Source: Cohnella mopanensis
GTDB lineage: Bacteria > Bacillota > Bacilli > Paenibacillales > Paenibacillaceae
Direction of reading: 5' to 3'
Length of the DNA stretch: 64,000 nucleotides
NCBI RefSeq assembly: GCF_022352055.1
Contig: NZ_JAKRWM010000010.1
Span: 62,001-126,000, forward strand
A program made the position numbers and the translations under genes. How positions within the stretch are numbered: the stretch's first letter is position 1; each line of letters opens with the position of its first letter. The notes below the pieces were generated by a model. The model saw only the letters and a list, made by a program, of their open reading frames with translations. It had not been told where the DNA came from and did not search any database. Positions 36,763 through 45,438 of the stretch are shown here, piece by piece.

Positions 36763-36817
36763 CCAGCATCATCTAACGGTTACATACGCCAATCTAGAAG
36801 TGATAACAAAGCACAAT

Positions 36818-36860
36818 AAAGGCTGCCTCCCATGTCTGATAAGACATGAGGCAGCCTTTT
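36818..36860. terminator. Bidirectional terminator between convergent genes
   Basis: AAAGGCTGCCTC and CATGTCT arms pair with AGACATG and AGGCAGCCTTT around a GATA loop; A and T runs flank both ends. It serves the DUF2626 gene on the plus strand and the MidA-like gene on the minus strand. Confidence 0.9.
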
Positions 36861-36916
36861 CCGTTAACGGCAGCTTTCCGGTATGCGATTGCTGACTTTA
36901 TGAATTCACTTCGCAT

Positions 36917-38083
36917 TCATTCGACTTTGACGAATATTTGCGCTTTAAATAATTCGCTCATTCCGTCCGACAAGAGCAATTGGCGAATCGCCCGATTGCG
37001 GCGCACGACCGGATGAAAAGGATCGGTGATGGCATGTGCGCTCAATTTATGCAAAATGCCGGAGTTCACCAGAAATTGTTTTTGCGTTCCATACCAAAGT
37101 TGTTTCCAACCTCGCAGCTCGACAACTTCGCGTGTATGACTGAAATTGACGTGCGAAGTCAAATCCTGTTCGCCTGGCGCTTCGTAAGGATTATTATGGG
37201 CTCTATGATTGCGATAGCAAAGCAATGTGCCATCCATCCGATGCGGCGCGAACAATTCCTCCGTAACGTCCCCGTAATCGATAAATAGCAGAACTCCCCT
37301 GCTTATTCGCCCCGCTAAATGGTTAATCCAATCCATAGCGGCCAAATTCACTTCGATCGTTTGGCCTTCTTGTAATTCGATTCCAGCATCGTCTACCCAT
37401 ACCTTAAGTCGTCGTTCGACGGGTTCCATTAGGCAAGGGGATAAGCCTTTTCCTTCTTCCCAGGTGACCCCCCATTCCCACAGCTTTCCACTCCGAAGAA
37501 CGAGACGATACGTTGGAAATGCGTCCAGTAGCTCGTTAGCTACGATGAAAACTGGACGATCGCCCTCGATCAATTTCTCACCGGCTTCGCTTCCTTCGAC
37601 GCTAGCCTTGCCTGAAATAATAGCGGCAGCCAATTCCTCCCGGGCCACTCGACGATGCTCGGGATTGTCCTCGACTATCGTCAGCCGGAACTCTTGTTGG
37701 GGTCGCTTTTGTTCATTCCATGACTCCCATTCCTCTAACATCTGACGGCTAAGGCGGCCCGTTCCTCCGCCCCAATCCACAATATCGAAAGCCTGCTCCC
37801 CGGTGAACCATTGCTCTGCAAGGCGAGCAAGCTCTACAGCCAGCTGTTCCCCCATAAGCTCGCCGATATAGGCGCTTGTATAGAAGTCGCCCTCACGGCC
37901 GACTCTCGCGTTCCCCGAGCGATAATATCCAAATTCGGGATGATAAAGACATTGCTTCATATAATGATAAAAGGAGATTGCGGACAACTCTTCTCCGGTA
38001 TCCAACCTTCCTATTCTGTTGCTACCCTTTATTTCTTCTCTCAGAACCGCTGTAAGAGGAGTTTCCGATAAAGTGTTATTCAA
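36917..38083 (-). CDS. MidA/NDUFAF7-family SAM-dependent methyltransferase
   Basis: A 388-residue class I methyltransferase. N-terminal SFYHYMKQCLYHPEFGYY and VGREGDFYTSAYIGELMGEQLA are typical of the family; the SAM motif is FDIVDWGGGTGRLSRQML, followed by VIVANELLDAFP-like FIVANELLDAFPTYR, and a later LLFIDYG. Human NDUFAF7 methylates an arginine in a complex I subunit; the bacterial substrate is unknown. It is convergent with the DUF2626 gene and has no obvious operon partner. Confidence 0.85.
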   Translation of the reverse strand: MNNTLSETPLTAVLREEIKGSNRIGRLDTGEELSAISFYHYMKQCLYHPEFGYYRSGNARVGREGDFYTSAYIGELMGEQLAVELARLAEQWFTGEQAFDIVDWGGGTGRLSRQMLEEWESWNEQKRPQQEFRLTIVEDNPEHRRVAREELAAAIISGKASVEGSEAGEKLIEGDRPVFIVANELLDAFPTYRLVLRSGKLWEWGVTWEEGKGLSPCLMEPVERRLKVWVDDAGIELQEGQTIEVNLAAMDWINHLAGRISRGVLLFIDYGDVTEELFAPHRMDGTLLCYRNHRAHNNPYEAPGEQDLTSHVNFSHTREVVELRGWKQLWYGTQKQFLVNSGILHKLSAHAITDPFHPVVRRNRAIRQLLLSDGMSELFKAQIFVKVE

Positions 38084-38203
38084 TCCTTAAACACCTTCCC
38101 CGCGCTATGTAGTCATATTATAATAACATAGGATTGTACATAACTTCGTCCGTCCCATAAACGCATTCGGCAGGATCTCGCAACAGGAAAGGAGGAACCC
38201 TCG

Positions 38204-39289
38204 ATGCGTCGTTGGCTTATCGCCATGTTTGTTGCTTTAACTATGCTGATCTATATGTCCCGCTCCGTCGCCCTGTTGCCCGTCAATGCAGCACCGTTGC
38301 CGGAAGAGACAAGAAAACTTCTAGAGAAAAGCTTGTCCGTCGTCGAGCTGGATAGAGAAATCGATCGAATCTCCGGGCTTAAGAACAAGACTCAAACGGA
38401 AATCGACAGCAGCGAAAAAAAGCTAGCCGAACAAGAAATCGCAATAGCCGTACAAAGAGAAAAAGCCGGTAGGGTTCTTCGTTCGTATTATATGGGGTAT
38501 AAGGATTTCTGGCTATCCGCGTTGTTGAACGCGAATTCACTTCCCGAGTTGATCCGCGTATGGGATACGATGGATATGATCGTCCAATCCGATCATAATA
38601 CGATGAATAGCTATGCTAACGATTATCAGCAGTTGAAAAAAGGCTATCATAAGCTCCAACAAGATAAAGAGGATTTAGCAGCCGTAGCTTCTCAGCTCAT
38701 TGCCCAGCGCGAGCGGATCATTGCCCTTCAGAGCGAACTGGACAAAGCGCTTGCCGCGAGCGGAGATCAGCAAATGCTGCTCAAATTAATGGATGAGCTT
38801 CAAGCTTATTGGAAGAACGTAGGATTATACGAGGTCAAACAGCATTTCAAAGCGATTGCCGATGCCATGAGAAATCTACCTGACTTCGTGAAGGAAACAC
38901 CGGGGATTATTCAATCTAGCGGATTGAAAACCAAGCTCACGATTACGGATGCCCAATTAAACGAATTTTTGCGAAAAGAAGATAAACGGTTCAATGACTT
39001 CGCCTTCACTTTCGAGGATGGCCTCTTGACCATGGAAGGAGACAACGGGAATATTCAGGTCAAGATTCAAGGCCGATATACCGTAGAGAATGAACCGGAG
39101 AACGCCATCCGCTTCCATGTAGATAAGTTAATTTTCAATGGCTTAGAATTGCCCGATACGACCAGAGCGGATCTCGAAAGAGAATTCGACCTCGGCTTCT
39201 ATCCGCAGAAGCTGATCAAATACGTCAAAGCCCAAAGCGTTGAAATAGACAACGGAAAACTCATCGTCCAGCTCACGATTGGCGGATAA
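38204..39289 (+). CDS. Secreted coiled-coil protein of unknown function
   Basis: A 361-residue protein with a signal peptide (MRRWLIAMFVALTMLIYMS, cleavage near VNAAP). Residues 35-90 and 140-190 are coiled coil, resembling the N-terminal helical domain of CwlO/PcsB-type proteins (DREIDRISGLKNKTQTEIDSSEKKL, VLRSYYMGYKDFWLSALLNA). No hydrolase domain follows: the C-terminal 130 residues form a beta-rich domain (KLTITDAQLNEFLRKEDKRF onward) that I do not recognise. AAAGGAGG lies just upstream of the ATG. It is convergent with a solute-binding protein gene. Confidence 0.72.
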   Translation: MRRWLIAMFVALTMLIYMSRSVALLPVNAAPLPEETRKLLEKSLSVVELDREIDRISGLKNKTQTEIDSSEKKLAEQEIAIAVQREKAGRVLRSYYMGYKDFWLSALLNANSLPELIRVWDTMDMIVQSDHNTMNSYANDYQQLKKGYHKLQQDKEDLAAVASQLIAQRERIIALQSELDKALAASGDQQMLLKLMDELQAYWKNVGLYEVKQHFKAIADAMRNLPDFVKETPGIIQSSGLKTKLTITDAQLNEFLRKEDKRFNDFAFTFEDGLLTMEGDNGNIQVKIQGRYTVENEPENAIRFHVDKLIFNGLELPDTTRADLEREFDLGFYPQKLIKYVKAQSVEIDNGKLIVQLTIGG

Positions 39290-39299
39290 CTCGACCCTC

Positions 39300-39319
39300 G
39301 AGGGGAGGAACCTCCCCTC
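39300..39319. terminator. GC-rich hairpin between convergent genes
   Basis: GAGGGGAGG and CCTCCCCTC form a perfect 9-bp stem with an AA loop, just after the plus-strand stop; it overlaps the stop codon of the minus-strand gene. No long T-run, so termination is likely but not certain. Confidence 0.5.
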
Positions 39320-40628
39320 AATAATTGGATGACCATTCCTGCTTCCATTCCTCTAACGATAGACTCCCTAGCGCAAATCGGGTCCATAGGTTACGCAGAT
39401 ACTCTAACCGGGCAGACATTTCCGGACCCGAATAGAGCGGTGATTGATTGGGGAAACCTTGACCGGTTCTTCCTGGAATCAAATTGGACAATTTCCTATC
39501 GCTATCGTAGAGAGAACGATAAACCGGGAGCTTGCCTTCCTCTTCCATAATCCGCAGTTGCATCTGGTCTTTCGTCATCTCGGAAATCCAAGCCGAAGCC
39601 GCTTCTTCCGATTTCGTGTTCGAGGAAATAACAAAGCAACTCCCGCGCGGCCATACAAAGGGCAGCTTCCATGAATGATGGTCGATGACAAGCTTAGGCT
39701 CAGGGGCCGATCGAGGCTGCTCCACCAGAGTGGCGGCTTCGGAGTAGGGCATGATCGCCGCCAAGGCGGTTCTATCATTCAAGGCGCGCGCAGCTTCCTG
39801 CGTTGATTCGATGAACTGAACGTTAGGTCTGCTCCGCTCTAGCAACAGTAAGGCTTGCTCAAACAACGTTCCGCTCCAAGGATCGTTATCCGCCGTCCAT
39901 ATGCCGTCGCTTCTCTGGGATGAAGCATTCTCTAGCCATGCCATCAGCGCCAAGGGATCCGTACCGTCTATCGCCAGCCAAGAGACTATATCTTCGGATT
40001 GGGCGCTCTTATCCGCCAAAGCGGACCATTGTTCTAACGTGAGTGGGAATGCAACATTAGTACCAAGCCATTCATTAAGCAGATCTTGATTCCAGACGAG
40101 CACGAAAGGATCCATGTCACGCGGTACTCCCCACAAAATACCGTTCCATTTCAGAGGAGCGGTTAGTGCGTCGAATTGTTCGGCTAACGCCTTGCCAGCG
40201 AAAGCGGAGTCAGCGGGTAAGAGATACCCCGATGAGGCGAATTGGATGACCCATTCGTTGGACACTAGCATAATATCCGCCGCTTCTTCCAATTGGGAAG
40301 ATTGCGTATACGTTGAATAAGCTTGTTCGGGGTCTAATCGTCGCAATTCAATATGGATATCCGGATGGATTAGAGTAAATTCCTCATTCTGAGCGACCAA
40401 TTCCTCAAATTCCCGCTCTTCCATGGCGACCTCGATCGTTAATTCGGAAATTTCTAGATCCAGTACGGGAGCCACGTAAGTTGAGGGTTCGATGTTGTCG
40501 GGCACGACCGCAATCGGTGCGGTTGAAGTAGGTGCATCTGCCCATGGTGATAGGATTAGAACCATTATGCATAGCAATAAGAATACTAAGGCCGACTTAC
40601 TTCGTGCCACAGCCTTCACCTTTTTCAT
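39318..40628 (-). CDS. Extracellular solute-binding protein (family 1-like)
   Basis: A 436-residue secreted protein with an N-terminal hydrophobic segment (ALVFLLLCIMVLILSPWADA) and no lipobox Cys. The fold pattern (EEREFEELVAQNEEFTLIHPDIHIELRRL, NGILWGVPRDMDPFVLVWNQDLLNEW, KLPFVWPRGSCFVISSNTKSEEAASAWISEM) is that of sugar-type ABC binding proteins. No permease or ATPase lies nearby, so it is an orphan that may act as a sensor partner or with a distant transporter. Substrate unknown. Confidence 0.8.
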   Translation of the reverse strand: MKKVKAVARSKSALVFLLLCIMVLILSPWADAPTSTAPIAVVPDNIEPSTYVAPVLDLEISELTIEVAMEEREFEELVAQNEEFTLIHPDIHIELRRLDPEQAYSTYTQSSQLEEAADIMLVSNEWVIQFASSGYLLPADSAFAGKALAEQFDALTAPLKWNGILWGVPRDMDPFVLVWNQDLLNEWLGTNVAFPLTLEQWSALADKSAQSEDIVSWLAIDGTDPLALMAWLENASSQRSDGIWTADNDPWSGTLFEQALLLLERSRPNVQFIESTQEAARALNDRTALAAIMPYSEAATLVEQPRSAPEPKLVIDHHSWKLPFVWPRGSCFVISSNTKSEEAASAWISEMTKDQMQLRIMEEEGKLPVYRSLYDSDRKLSNLIPGRTGQGFPNQSPLYSGPEMSARLEYLRNLWTRFALGSLSLEEWKQEWSSNY

Positions 40629-40746
40629 CGTATCGTTAACCGCTTCTTATTAATGATAACAGGACATAGCCTGCCTGTCTCCCCTTTTTAGAAAGCGCTT
40701 TATCCGTTATGATAGTGAAAATAGCAGTTCGAAGGTTGGAGAAGAG

Positions 40747-41247
40747 ATGGTACTGAAAAAAGTTATTGGGTTGGATATGCAACTGCCGATCGGCAGTTCC
40801 CCGGCATTTTACGCTCGTATCGTAAAAGAGATCGAGGAACATGCGGCTTTACTCGATCGATACGAAGAGTTATGGATTGTCGATTCGGAAGCGCATCTCA
40901 GCGCTGTAATTGAACGGCTCGCCCCATACAGGGTCGCCTTCGAACGCTGCGAGTTGGTCTGGGTCGCTTCCGATCGGACAGAACCCGGCGAGCTGTACGA
41001 GGATTATGCCATTGTTACCGGCAACGGCAATATTTACTTTGACTTGAGCCTTACCGCTCTCTTCGGCTTAAGCGCGGCAAAGCCGGATGCGGAACCCGCT
41101 CCGGCCTTGCTACAACTGCAAGAACATTTAATTGGTTCCTTTACGAGTGACGGCCGAACGATCTATCTCATCGACCGACAGCTGGACTCTTTGGCAGACC
41201 GCATTGCAAAGGCATACAAGTGCGATATCGAATGGCATAAGCTGTAA
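40747..41247 (+). CDS. Conserved hypothetical protein
   Basis: A 166-residue cytoplasmic, acidic protein that I do not recognise. It starts MVLKKVIGLDMQLPIGSSPAFY behind GGAGAAGAG, has no signal peptide or membrane helix, and shows an alpha/beta pattern (ELWIVDSEAHLSAVIERL, YAIVTGNGNIYFDLSLTALFGL, IYLIDRQLDSLADRIAKAY). It is convergent with the PhoH-family gene, 6 nt apart. Confidence 0.65.
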   Translation: MVLKKVIGLDMQLPIGSSPAFYARIVKEIEEHAALLDRYEELWIVDSEAHLSAVIERLAPYRVAFERCELVWVASDRTEPGELYEDYAIVTGNGNIYFDLSLTALFGLSAAKPDAEPAPALLQLQEHLIGSFTSDGRTIYLIDRQLDSLADRIAKAYKCDIEWHKL

Positions 41248-41253
41248 CCGGCA

Positions 41254-42585
41254 TTATAATCTTTCGGTAGCTAGCTGGGCAAGCCGCGAACGTTCTCCCT
41301 TCTCCAGCGTAACATGGCCGCTGATTCCTTCTTCCTTAAAGCGCTCGACAAGATACGTAAGGCCATTGCTCTGGGAATCGAGATAAGGATGATCGATTTG
41401 CTCCGGATCGCCAAGCAATACGATTTTACTATTCTCGCCAACGCGGGATACGATGGTTTTCACTTCATGTTTACTCAAGTTCTGAGCTTCATCGATGATA
41501 ATGAATTGTCCCGGAATCGAGCGGCCGCGAATGTACGTCAACGCCTCTACTTGAATGCTGCCCATGCCCATCAATATTTTATCGAGATCCCCGGATTTTT
41601 TCGTATCGAACAGAAATTCCAGATTGTCGTAGATCGGTTGCATCCACGGACGCAGCTTCTCCTCCTTCTCCCCCGGCAAATACCCGATGTCCTTGCCCAT
41701 TGGCACGACCGGCCGCGCGATTAGCAGCTTCTTGAACTTATGCTCATCCTCCACCTTCATGAGACCCGCAGCAAGCGTAATGAGTGTTTTCCCCGTTCCG
41801 GCTCTTCCGGTTAACGTTACGAGCGGTATCTCATCGTTAAGCAACAGCTCCAACGCCATTCGTTGTTGCGCGTTGCGAGCCGTAATTCCCCATATCGGAT
41901 CGTTGCTCATATGCAACGGTTCAAGCCGGTTGCCATCCGACGTTACCTTCAGGAGAGCCGATTTGGAAGTGCCTAGTTCATCCCGTAAAATGACGAATTC
42001 ATTCGGATGTAAGGTCACTTTGATTCCAAGCTGATTGACCCCTAAAAATCGCGTGGAGTAAAACTCGTCTATTACGGAAGGATGAACGTGTAACGTCATA
42101 TGACCCGTATATTGATCCGATACCGACACGGTTTGGTCGGATAGGTAATCTTGGGCAATAATCCCCAGCACGTCTGCCTTCACCCTGACCAGCACATCTT
42201 TACTGACGATGATAACCGGGCGAGGATCGCCGCTTTCCTGCTCCTCTAAGTGGTAATTCAAAGCTACCGCGAGAATTCGGTTATCGTTAGTCATCTCCCC
42301 GAATAACTCCTGTACCCTCACGAAGCGCCGATGGTTCATCTCTACCTTTAACAAGCCGCCGTTAGGTAACGCAACTCCGTTGTGCAGCTGTCCCAAGGTC
42401 CTCATTTTATCCAATTCCCGAGAGATATTACGCGCATTGCGTCCGATTTCGTCGGCTAGCCTTTTCTTAGAATCAATCTCTTCCAGAACGACTGAAGGGA
42501 TAATGACTTCATTGTCTTCGAAGGCAAACAAGGAGAGCGGATCATGCAGGAGCACATTCGTATCTATCACGTAAATTTTACGCAT
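41254..42585 (-). CDS. ylaK: PhoH-family ATPase with N-terminal PIN domain (YlaK-like)
   Basis: A 443-residue PhoH2-type protein: an N-terminal PIN ribonuclease domain (KIYVIDTNVLLHDPLSLFAFEDNEVIIPSVVLEEID, with acidic residues at the start and in NDNRILAVAL) fused to a PhoH ATPase domain (Walker A TLTGRAGTGKTLI near 262-274, RPVVPMGKDIGYLPG, FIIIDEAQNLS). PhoH2 proteins are described as RNA helicase-ribonucleases linked to stress. Position beside the ylaJ-like gene and near bipA matches B. subtilis ylaK. Confidence 0.92.
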   Translation of the reverse strand: MRKIYVIDTNVLLHDPLSLFAFEDNEVIIPSVVLEEIDSKKRLADEIGRNARNISRELDKMRTLGQLHNGVALPNGGLLKVEMNHRRFVRVQELFGEMTNDNRILAVALNYHLEEQESGDPRPVIIVSKDVLVRVKADVLGIIAQDYLSDQTVSVSDQYTGHMTLHVHPSVIDEFYSTRFLGVNQLGIKVTLHPNEFVILRDELGTSKSALLKVTSDGNRLEPLHMSNDPIWGITARNAQQRMALELLLNDEIPLVTLTGRAGTGKTLITLAAGLMKVEDEHKFKKLLIARPVVPMGKDIGYLPGEKEEKLRPWMQPIYDNLEFLFDTKKSGDLDKILMGMGSIQVEALTYIRGRSIPGQFIIIDEAQNLSKHEVKTIVSRVGENSKIVLLGDPEQIDHPYLDSQSNGLTYLVERFKEEGISGHVTLEKGERSRLAQLATERL

Positions 42586-42794
42586 GGGTGTTCCCTCCCG
42601 GTTCGTCGATTATTGGGTGAACTTGTTGTTTAACACCAAGAATTGTCCAATTCTGACTTTACATAGTGAGCGAATGACGAGGAAACAATATGACCATCGA
42701 ACGCTTTCTCCTGTGATAGCCGATTTCGAATCGTGCACGATTAAGCGACATCGGCTAATACGGGCATCCCTCCAAACCAGGGTGGTGAACTCAA

Positions 42795-43352
42795 TTGAAG
42801 CAGTATAAGTTAATCGCTCGCGCAACCGCATTGCTGGTCATTCTTGCTCTCGCAATGGGTTCCGCAGGCTGTGGTAAAAAGCAAGCAACACCGAATGCCG
42901 CAAACAATCATCTGCAAGCTCAAGCCTACAGAGGAGCGGCTAAGAAGATCGACAATCCGAAAAAAGTCGCCGCTCATCTGGAGTCGCTTGCTCGAGGTGT
43001 ACAAGGCGTTAAATCCGCTAACTGCGTCGTGTTCGGCAAGTACGCCATCGTCGGCATCAACGTCGATGAGAAGATGGAACGCTCCCGCGTCGGTACGATC
43101 AAGTACGCGGTTGCCGAAGCTTTCCGTAAAGATCCTTATGGCATCGACGCTGTCGTGACCGCGGATATCGATCTTGCCCAAAGGGTTCGTGAAATTCGCG
43201 CCGATGTCAATAACGGCCGTCCGATTTCCGGATTCGCGGAGGAGCTCGCCGACATTGTCGGACGTATCATTCCGCAAATTCCGAGAAACATCATTCCTCC
43301 GAAAACCCCGGAAAACGTGGGGACCAGTTCCGTTAATAAGCTTGGAAAATGA
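42795..43352 (+). CDS. ylaJ: YhcN/YlaJ-family sporulation lipoprotein
   Basis: A 185-residue lipoprotein with the signal peptide LLVILALAMGSAGC (lipobox GSAGC, Cys near 26). The mature part has the YhcN/YlaJ domain: VAAHLESLARGVQGVKSANCVVFGKYAIVGINVDEKMERSRVGTIKYAVAEAF, then AVVTADIDLAQRVREIRADVNNGRPISGFAEELADIVGRIIPQIP. Members are spore-membrane lipoproteins affecting germination or outgrowth. TTG start behind GGTGGTG. It is divergent from ylaK. Confidence 0.9.
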   Translation: MKQYKLIARATALLVILALAMGSAGCGKKQATPNAANNHLQAQAYRGAAKKIDNPKKVAAHLESLARGVQGVKSANCVVFGKYAIVGINVDEKMERSRVGTIKYAVAEAFRKDPYGIDAVVTADIDLAQRVREIRADVNNGRPISGFAEELADIVGRIIPQIPRNIIPPKTPENVGTSSVNKLGK

Positions 43353-43357
43353 CAAAA

Positions 43358-43385
43358 AAAGCCCAGTGAGAGATCACTGGGCTTT
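43358..43385. terminator. Bidirectional terminator after ylaJ and the 40-codon gene
   Basis: AAAGCCCAGTGA and TCACTGGGCTTT pair around a GAGA loop. It follows the ylaJ stop on the plus strand; on the minus strand the stop codon of the small gene at 43374 lies in its stem. Confidence 0.85.
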
Positions 43386-43496
43386 ACTCATGGCAACAAC
43401 GGCTTGTAACTCCAAGACGTTAGCCGATCTGATATCGTTAAAAAACGGAGTCGGAATAGGGGTAACTTCCGCAACAGAAAGTTTGCTTTGAACCAT
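43374..43496 (-). CDS. Probable 40-residue small protein with its own promoter
   Basis: ATG 43496 lies 6 nt after a GGGGGG Shine-Dalgarno and opens a 40-codon frame beginning MVQSKLSVAEVTPIPTP and ending AVVAMSKAQ, stopping inside a terminator hairpin. A near-consensus promoter lies at 43533-43561. Promoter, ribosome site, frame and terminator make a complete compact unit. The peptide has no membrane helix or known motif; a Pro/Thr-rich stretch near 13-17 is the only feature. No database match could be made; it could instead be a small RNA. Confidence 0.55.
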   Translation of the reverse strand: MVQSKLSVAEVTPIPTPFFNDIRSANVLELQAVVAMSKAQ

Positions 43497-43532
43497 CCGC
43501 AGCCCCCCTAAGTGGAATTCTGGTTTGGTTCC

Positions 43533-43561
43533 ATTATATCACAGGGGTATCCGGTTTCCAA
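43533..43561 (-). promoter_or_regulatory. SigA promoter of the 40-codon gene
   Basis: On the minus strand TTGGAA (43561-43556), 17-bp spacer, perfect TATAAT (43538-43533). It lies in the gap after the LCP-protein gene and points at the small frame starting at 43496. Confidence 0.7.
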
Positions 43562-43574
43562 CGGACAAATAGAG

Positions 43575-44699
43575 TTACTCCGAGGCGGATGGCGAACTGG
43601 TCGGCACAGCTAAGGGAGCCGGCCTTCCATCCTGTAGCAATTCCTCGGCAAGCGCCTTCTTTGCCTCTTGCAGCTTATCCTCGTCCAAATAAACGTAAGG
43701 ACTTTTCCATGTTCCGGTTAATGGGATGAAGCGAATATCCGACCGGTTGATGCCGAAATACGTTGTGATGATATTCTCGATCTGCGTTGCGGGAATGTCC
43801 GTCCTCAAGTTGTCGCCAACGGCGTCCATAATGCTGCCAACCTTCGTAACGCTGCTGAAGGACTTCATGCGATCGGCGATGGCGCCGAGCACTTGGCTCT
43901 GCCGCTCGTTACGTTCAAAATCGCTCGAAGCCGCGGTTTGCTTATAACCTCGACCGGGATTAGACTTCCGGTAACGAACGAAACCAAGCGCCTGCTCTCC
44001 GTCGAGCTCTTGCTCGCCCTTCTTCAGATCGATATCCGTACCGTCTACGGTATCGACATAGCGCATATCCTTGTCTACCGTGACATTCACGCCACCGAGA
44101 GCATCCACGACGTCTACGAAGCCTTTAAAATCGATTACCGCCGTATAGTCGATAGGAATTTCGAAAAATTTGGACAACAACTCGCGCGTCTCATCCCGAG
44201 CATAAGCAGAAACGAGATCGCCTTCGAGATTTTCTTTATTGCGCCCATTCATGAAGAAGGCTGCATAATAGCCGTTGGCTTTATGCTTCTTATAACCGTC
44301 TAAGTTGAAATCGCTGTCTCTGGGAATAGAGACGACCGTAGCGGTTTTCGTGACGGGGTTGAATGAAGCTACCATCATGACATCCGTGTTCATGCTGCCT
44401 GTTTTGGTTCGGGTATCCAGTCCAAGTATGGCTAGAGAAATCGGTTTGACTTGCGCACGCTGTTCCTTAGGGACGGTCACGCTACCTTTGCCATCGTCAG
44501 GTTTCGCAATTTTAACCAGGTTGCCTTTCCATTTATCGAAAAATAAATAGGCGACCCAGCTTCCCAGCACCAGAATGATTACACCCAGCAAAATCAATGC
44601 GATTCTGCCCCAGCGGATTTTTTTTCCGGGAGGCTTTGGTTTCGGATTAGAAGATGCTCGACTTTTTCCGCGCGATGGCAACGGTGTATCTTGACTCAA
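43575..44699 (-). CDS. LytR-CpsA-Psr (LCP) family cell-wall ligase
   Basis: A 374-residue membrane protein: a basic, Pro-rich cytoplasmic tail, one membrane helix (IALILLGVIILVLGSWVAYLFF, about 32-53) and an extracellular LCP domain (ISLAILGLDTRTKTGSMNTDVMMVASFNPVTKTATVVSIPRDS, then VVDALGGVNVTVDKDM and LDGEQALGFVRYRK with the conserved Arg residues). LCP enzymes attach teichoic acids or other glycopolymers to peptidoglycan. The TTG start overlaps the stop of the gene before it. Confidence 0.92.
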   Translation of the reverse strand: MSQDTPLPSRGKSRASSNPKPKPPGKKIRWGRIALILLGVIILVLGSWVAYLFFDKWKGNLVKIAKPDDGKGSVTVPKEQRAQVKPISLAILGLDTRTKTGSMNTDVMMVASFNPVTKTATVVSIPRDSDFNLDGYKKHKANGYYAAFFMNGRNKENLEGDLVSAYARDETRELLSKFFEIPIDYTAVIDFKGFVDVVDALGGVNVTVDKDMRYVDTVDGTDIDLKKGEQELDGEQALGFVRYRKSNPGRGYKQTAASSDFERNERQSQVLGAIADRMKSFSSVTKVGSIMDAVGDNLRTDIPATQIENIITTYFGINRSDIRFIPLTGTWKSPYVYLDEDKLQEAKKALAEELLQDGRPAPLAVPTSSPSASE

Positions 44700-45010
44700 A
44701 CCAGTTCCTCCTCATCCTCTGTTCCGGGCTCATCATCCGTGTCGTCCGATTGACCGAACATATCCCGGTTTAATTGCTCCACGGCTTCCCGATCAAACCA
44801 TACGGTACGAGTGGAACCGTCTACCTTGTCGTATGTAACATGCACTTTCCCGGCATCGACCGAGCTGACCTCAAACGACGTCAATTCGTGGTCTTCCGAC
44901 AAAATTTGCGCAAAAAAGAGAAGTGTCTCCCTTGCTGCCCCGTCATCGGGACGCGCGGAGGAAACCCACTTCATCTGAAGCCAATAGAACAACGCATCCA
45001 TTAAAGACAC
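44696..45010 (-). CDS. Hypothetical protein coupled to the LCP gene
   Basis: A 104-residue cytoplasmic protein with no recognised domain. It begins at GTG 45010 behind GGGAGAGGGG, contains WVSSARPDDGAARETLLFFAQIL and FDREAVEQLNRDMFGQ, and ends in a strongly acidic tail (DDTDDEPGTEDEEELV). Its stop overlaps the LCP start by 4 nt, so the two are co-translated; a link to wall assembly is only inference. Confidence 0.65.
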   Translation of the reverse strand: MSLMDALFYWLQMKWVSSARPDDGAARETLLFFAQILSEDHELTSFEVSSVDAGKVHVTYDKVDGSTRTVWFDREAVEQLNRDMFGQSDDTDDEPGTEDEEELV

Positions 45011-45037
45011 GGCCGTTTCCCCTCTCCCAAGGAAAAG

Positions 45038-45355
45038 CTATTGAGGATCGGCTGAATTCACTTGCGGTGAATCGCCTTTTTTGTTGTTGCGATAAGCTTT
45101 GCGTTTGTCATAAAACTGACGCATCCGGAGCAGTGCCATCATGGCGACCGCAACGGCCATACATTGAATGATCGGCAATTTATCAAGCTGCAGCAGCAAC
45201 AAAACCAAACATCCGATAGCAAGGACAACATGGACGAGAATTTCCTTCAAAATCGGAAGTTTCCCCATCCTGAATACGGCGTTAAAAATATAAATCGTGC
45301 AGGCGACGATGAGCAGATAGGAAATAACCGGATGGTCGTGGAACCATGTCTGCAT
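45038..45355 (-). CDS. ylaH: YlaH-like membrane protein
   Basis: A 105-residue protein with three predicted membrane helices (about 11-27, 36-57, 62-78) and a basic cytoplasmic tail (YDKRKAYRNNKKGD). It begins MQTWFHDHPVISYLLIVACTIYIFNAVF and contains GKLPILKEILVHVVLAIGCLVLLLLQLDKLPI, the YlaH pattern. Next to bipA as in B. subtilis. Function unknown. Confidence 0.78.
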   Translation of the reverse strand: MQTWFHDHPVISYLLIVACTIYIFNAVFRMGKLPILKEILVHVVLAIGCLVLLLLQLDKLPIIQCMAVAVAMMALLRMRQFYDKRKAYRNNKKGDSPQVNSADPQ

Positions 45356-45385
45356 TGAAATCCCCCCTTAAGCGTTCTATGCGGC

Positions 45386-45418
45386 ATGACCGATACCCGT
45401 TAGTCGAGTATCGGTCAT
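45386..45418. other. 11-bp perfect inverted repeat after bipA
   Basis: ATGACCGATAC at 45386-45396 pairs with GTATCGGTCAT at 45408-45418 around an 11-nt loop, 20 nt downstream of the bipA stop. There is no T-run on either strand, so intrinsic termination is doubtful; it may stabilise the 3' end or be a protein site. Confidence 0.4.
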
Positions 45419-45438
45419 CGCGATAGGACATGCTGCGA

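Noticed and set aside
45386..45418. Inverted repeat as typA terminator
   Set aside because: The stem is perfect but no T-run follows on either strand, so it is listed only as an inverted repeat.
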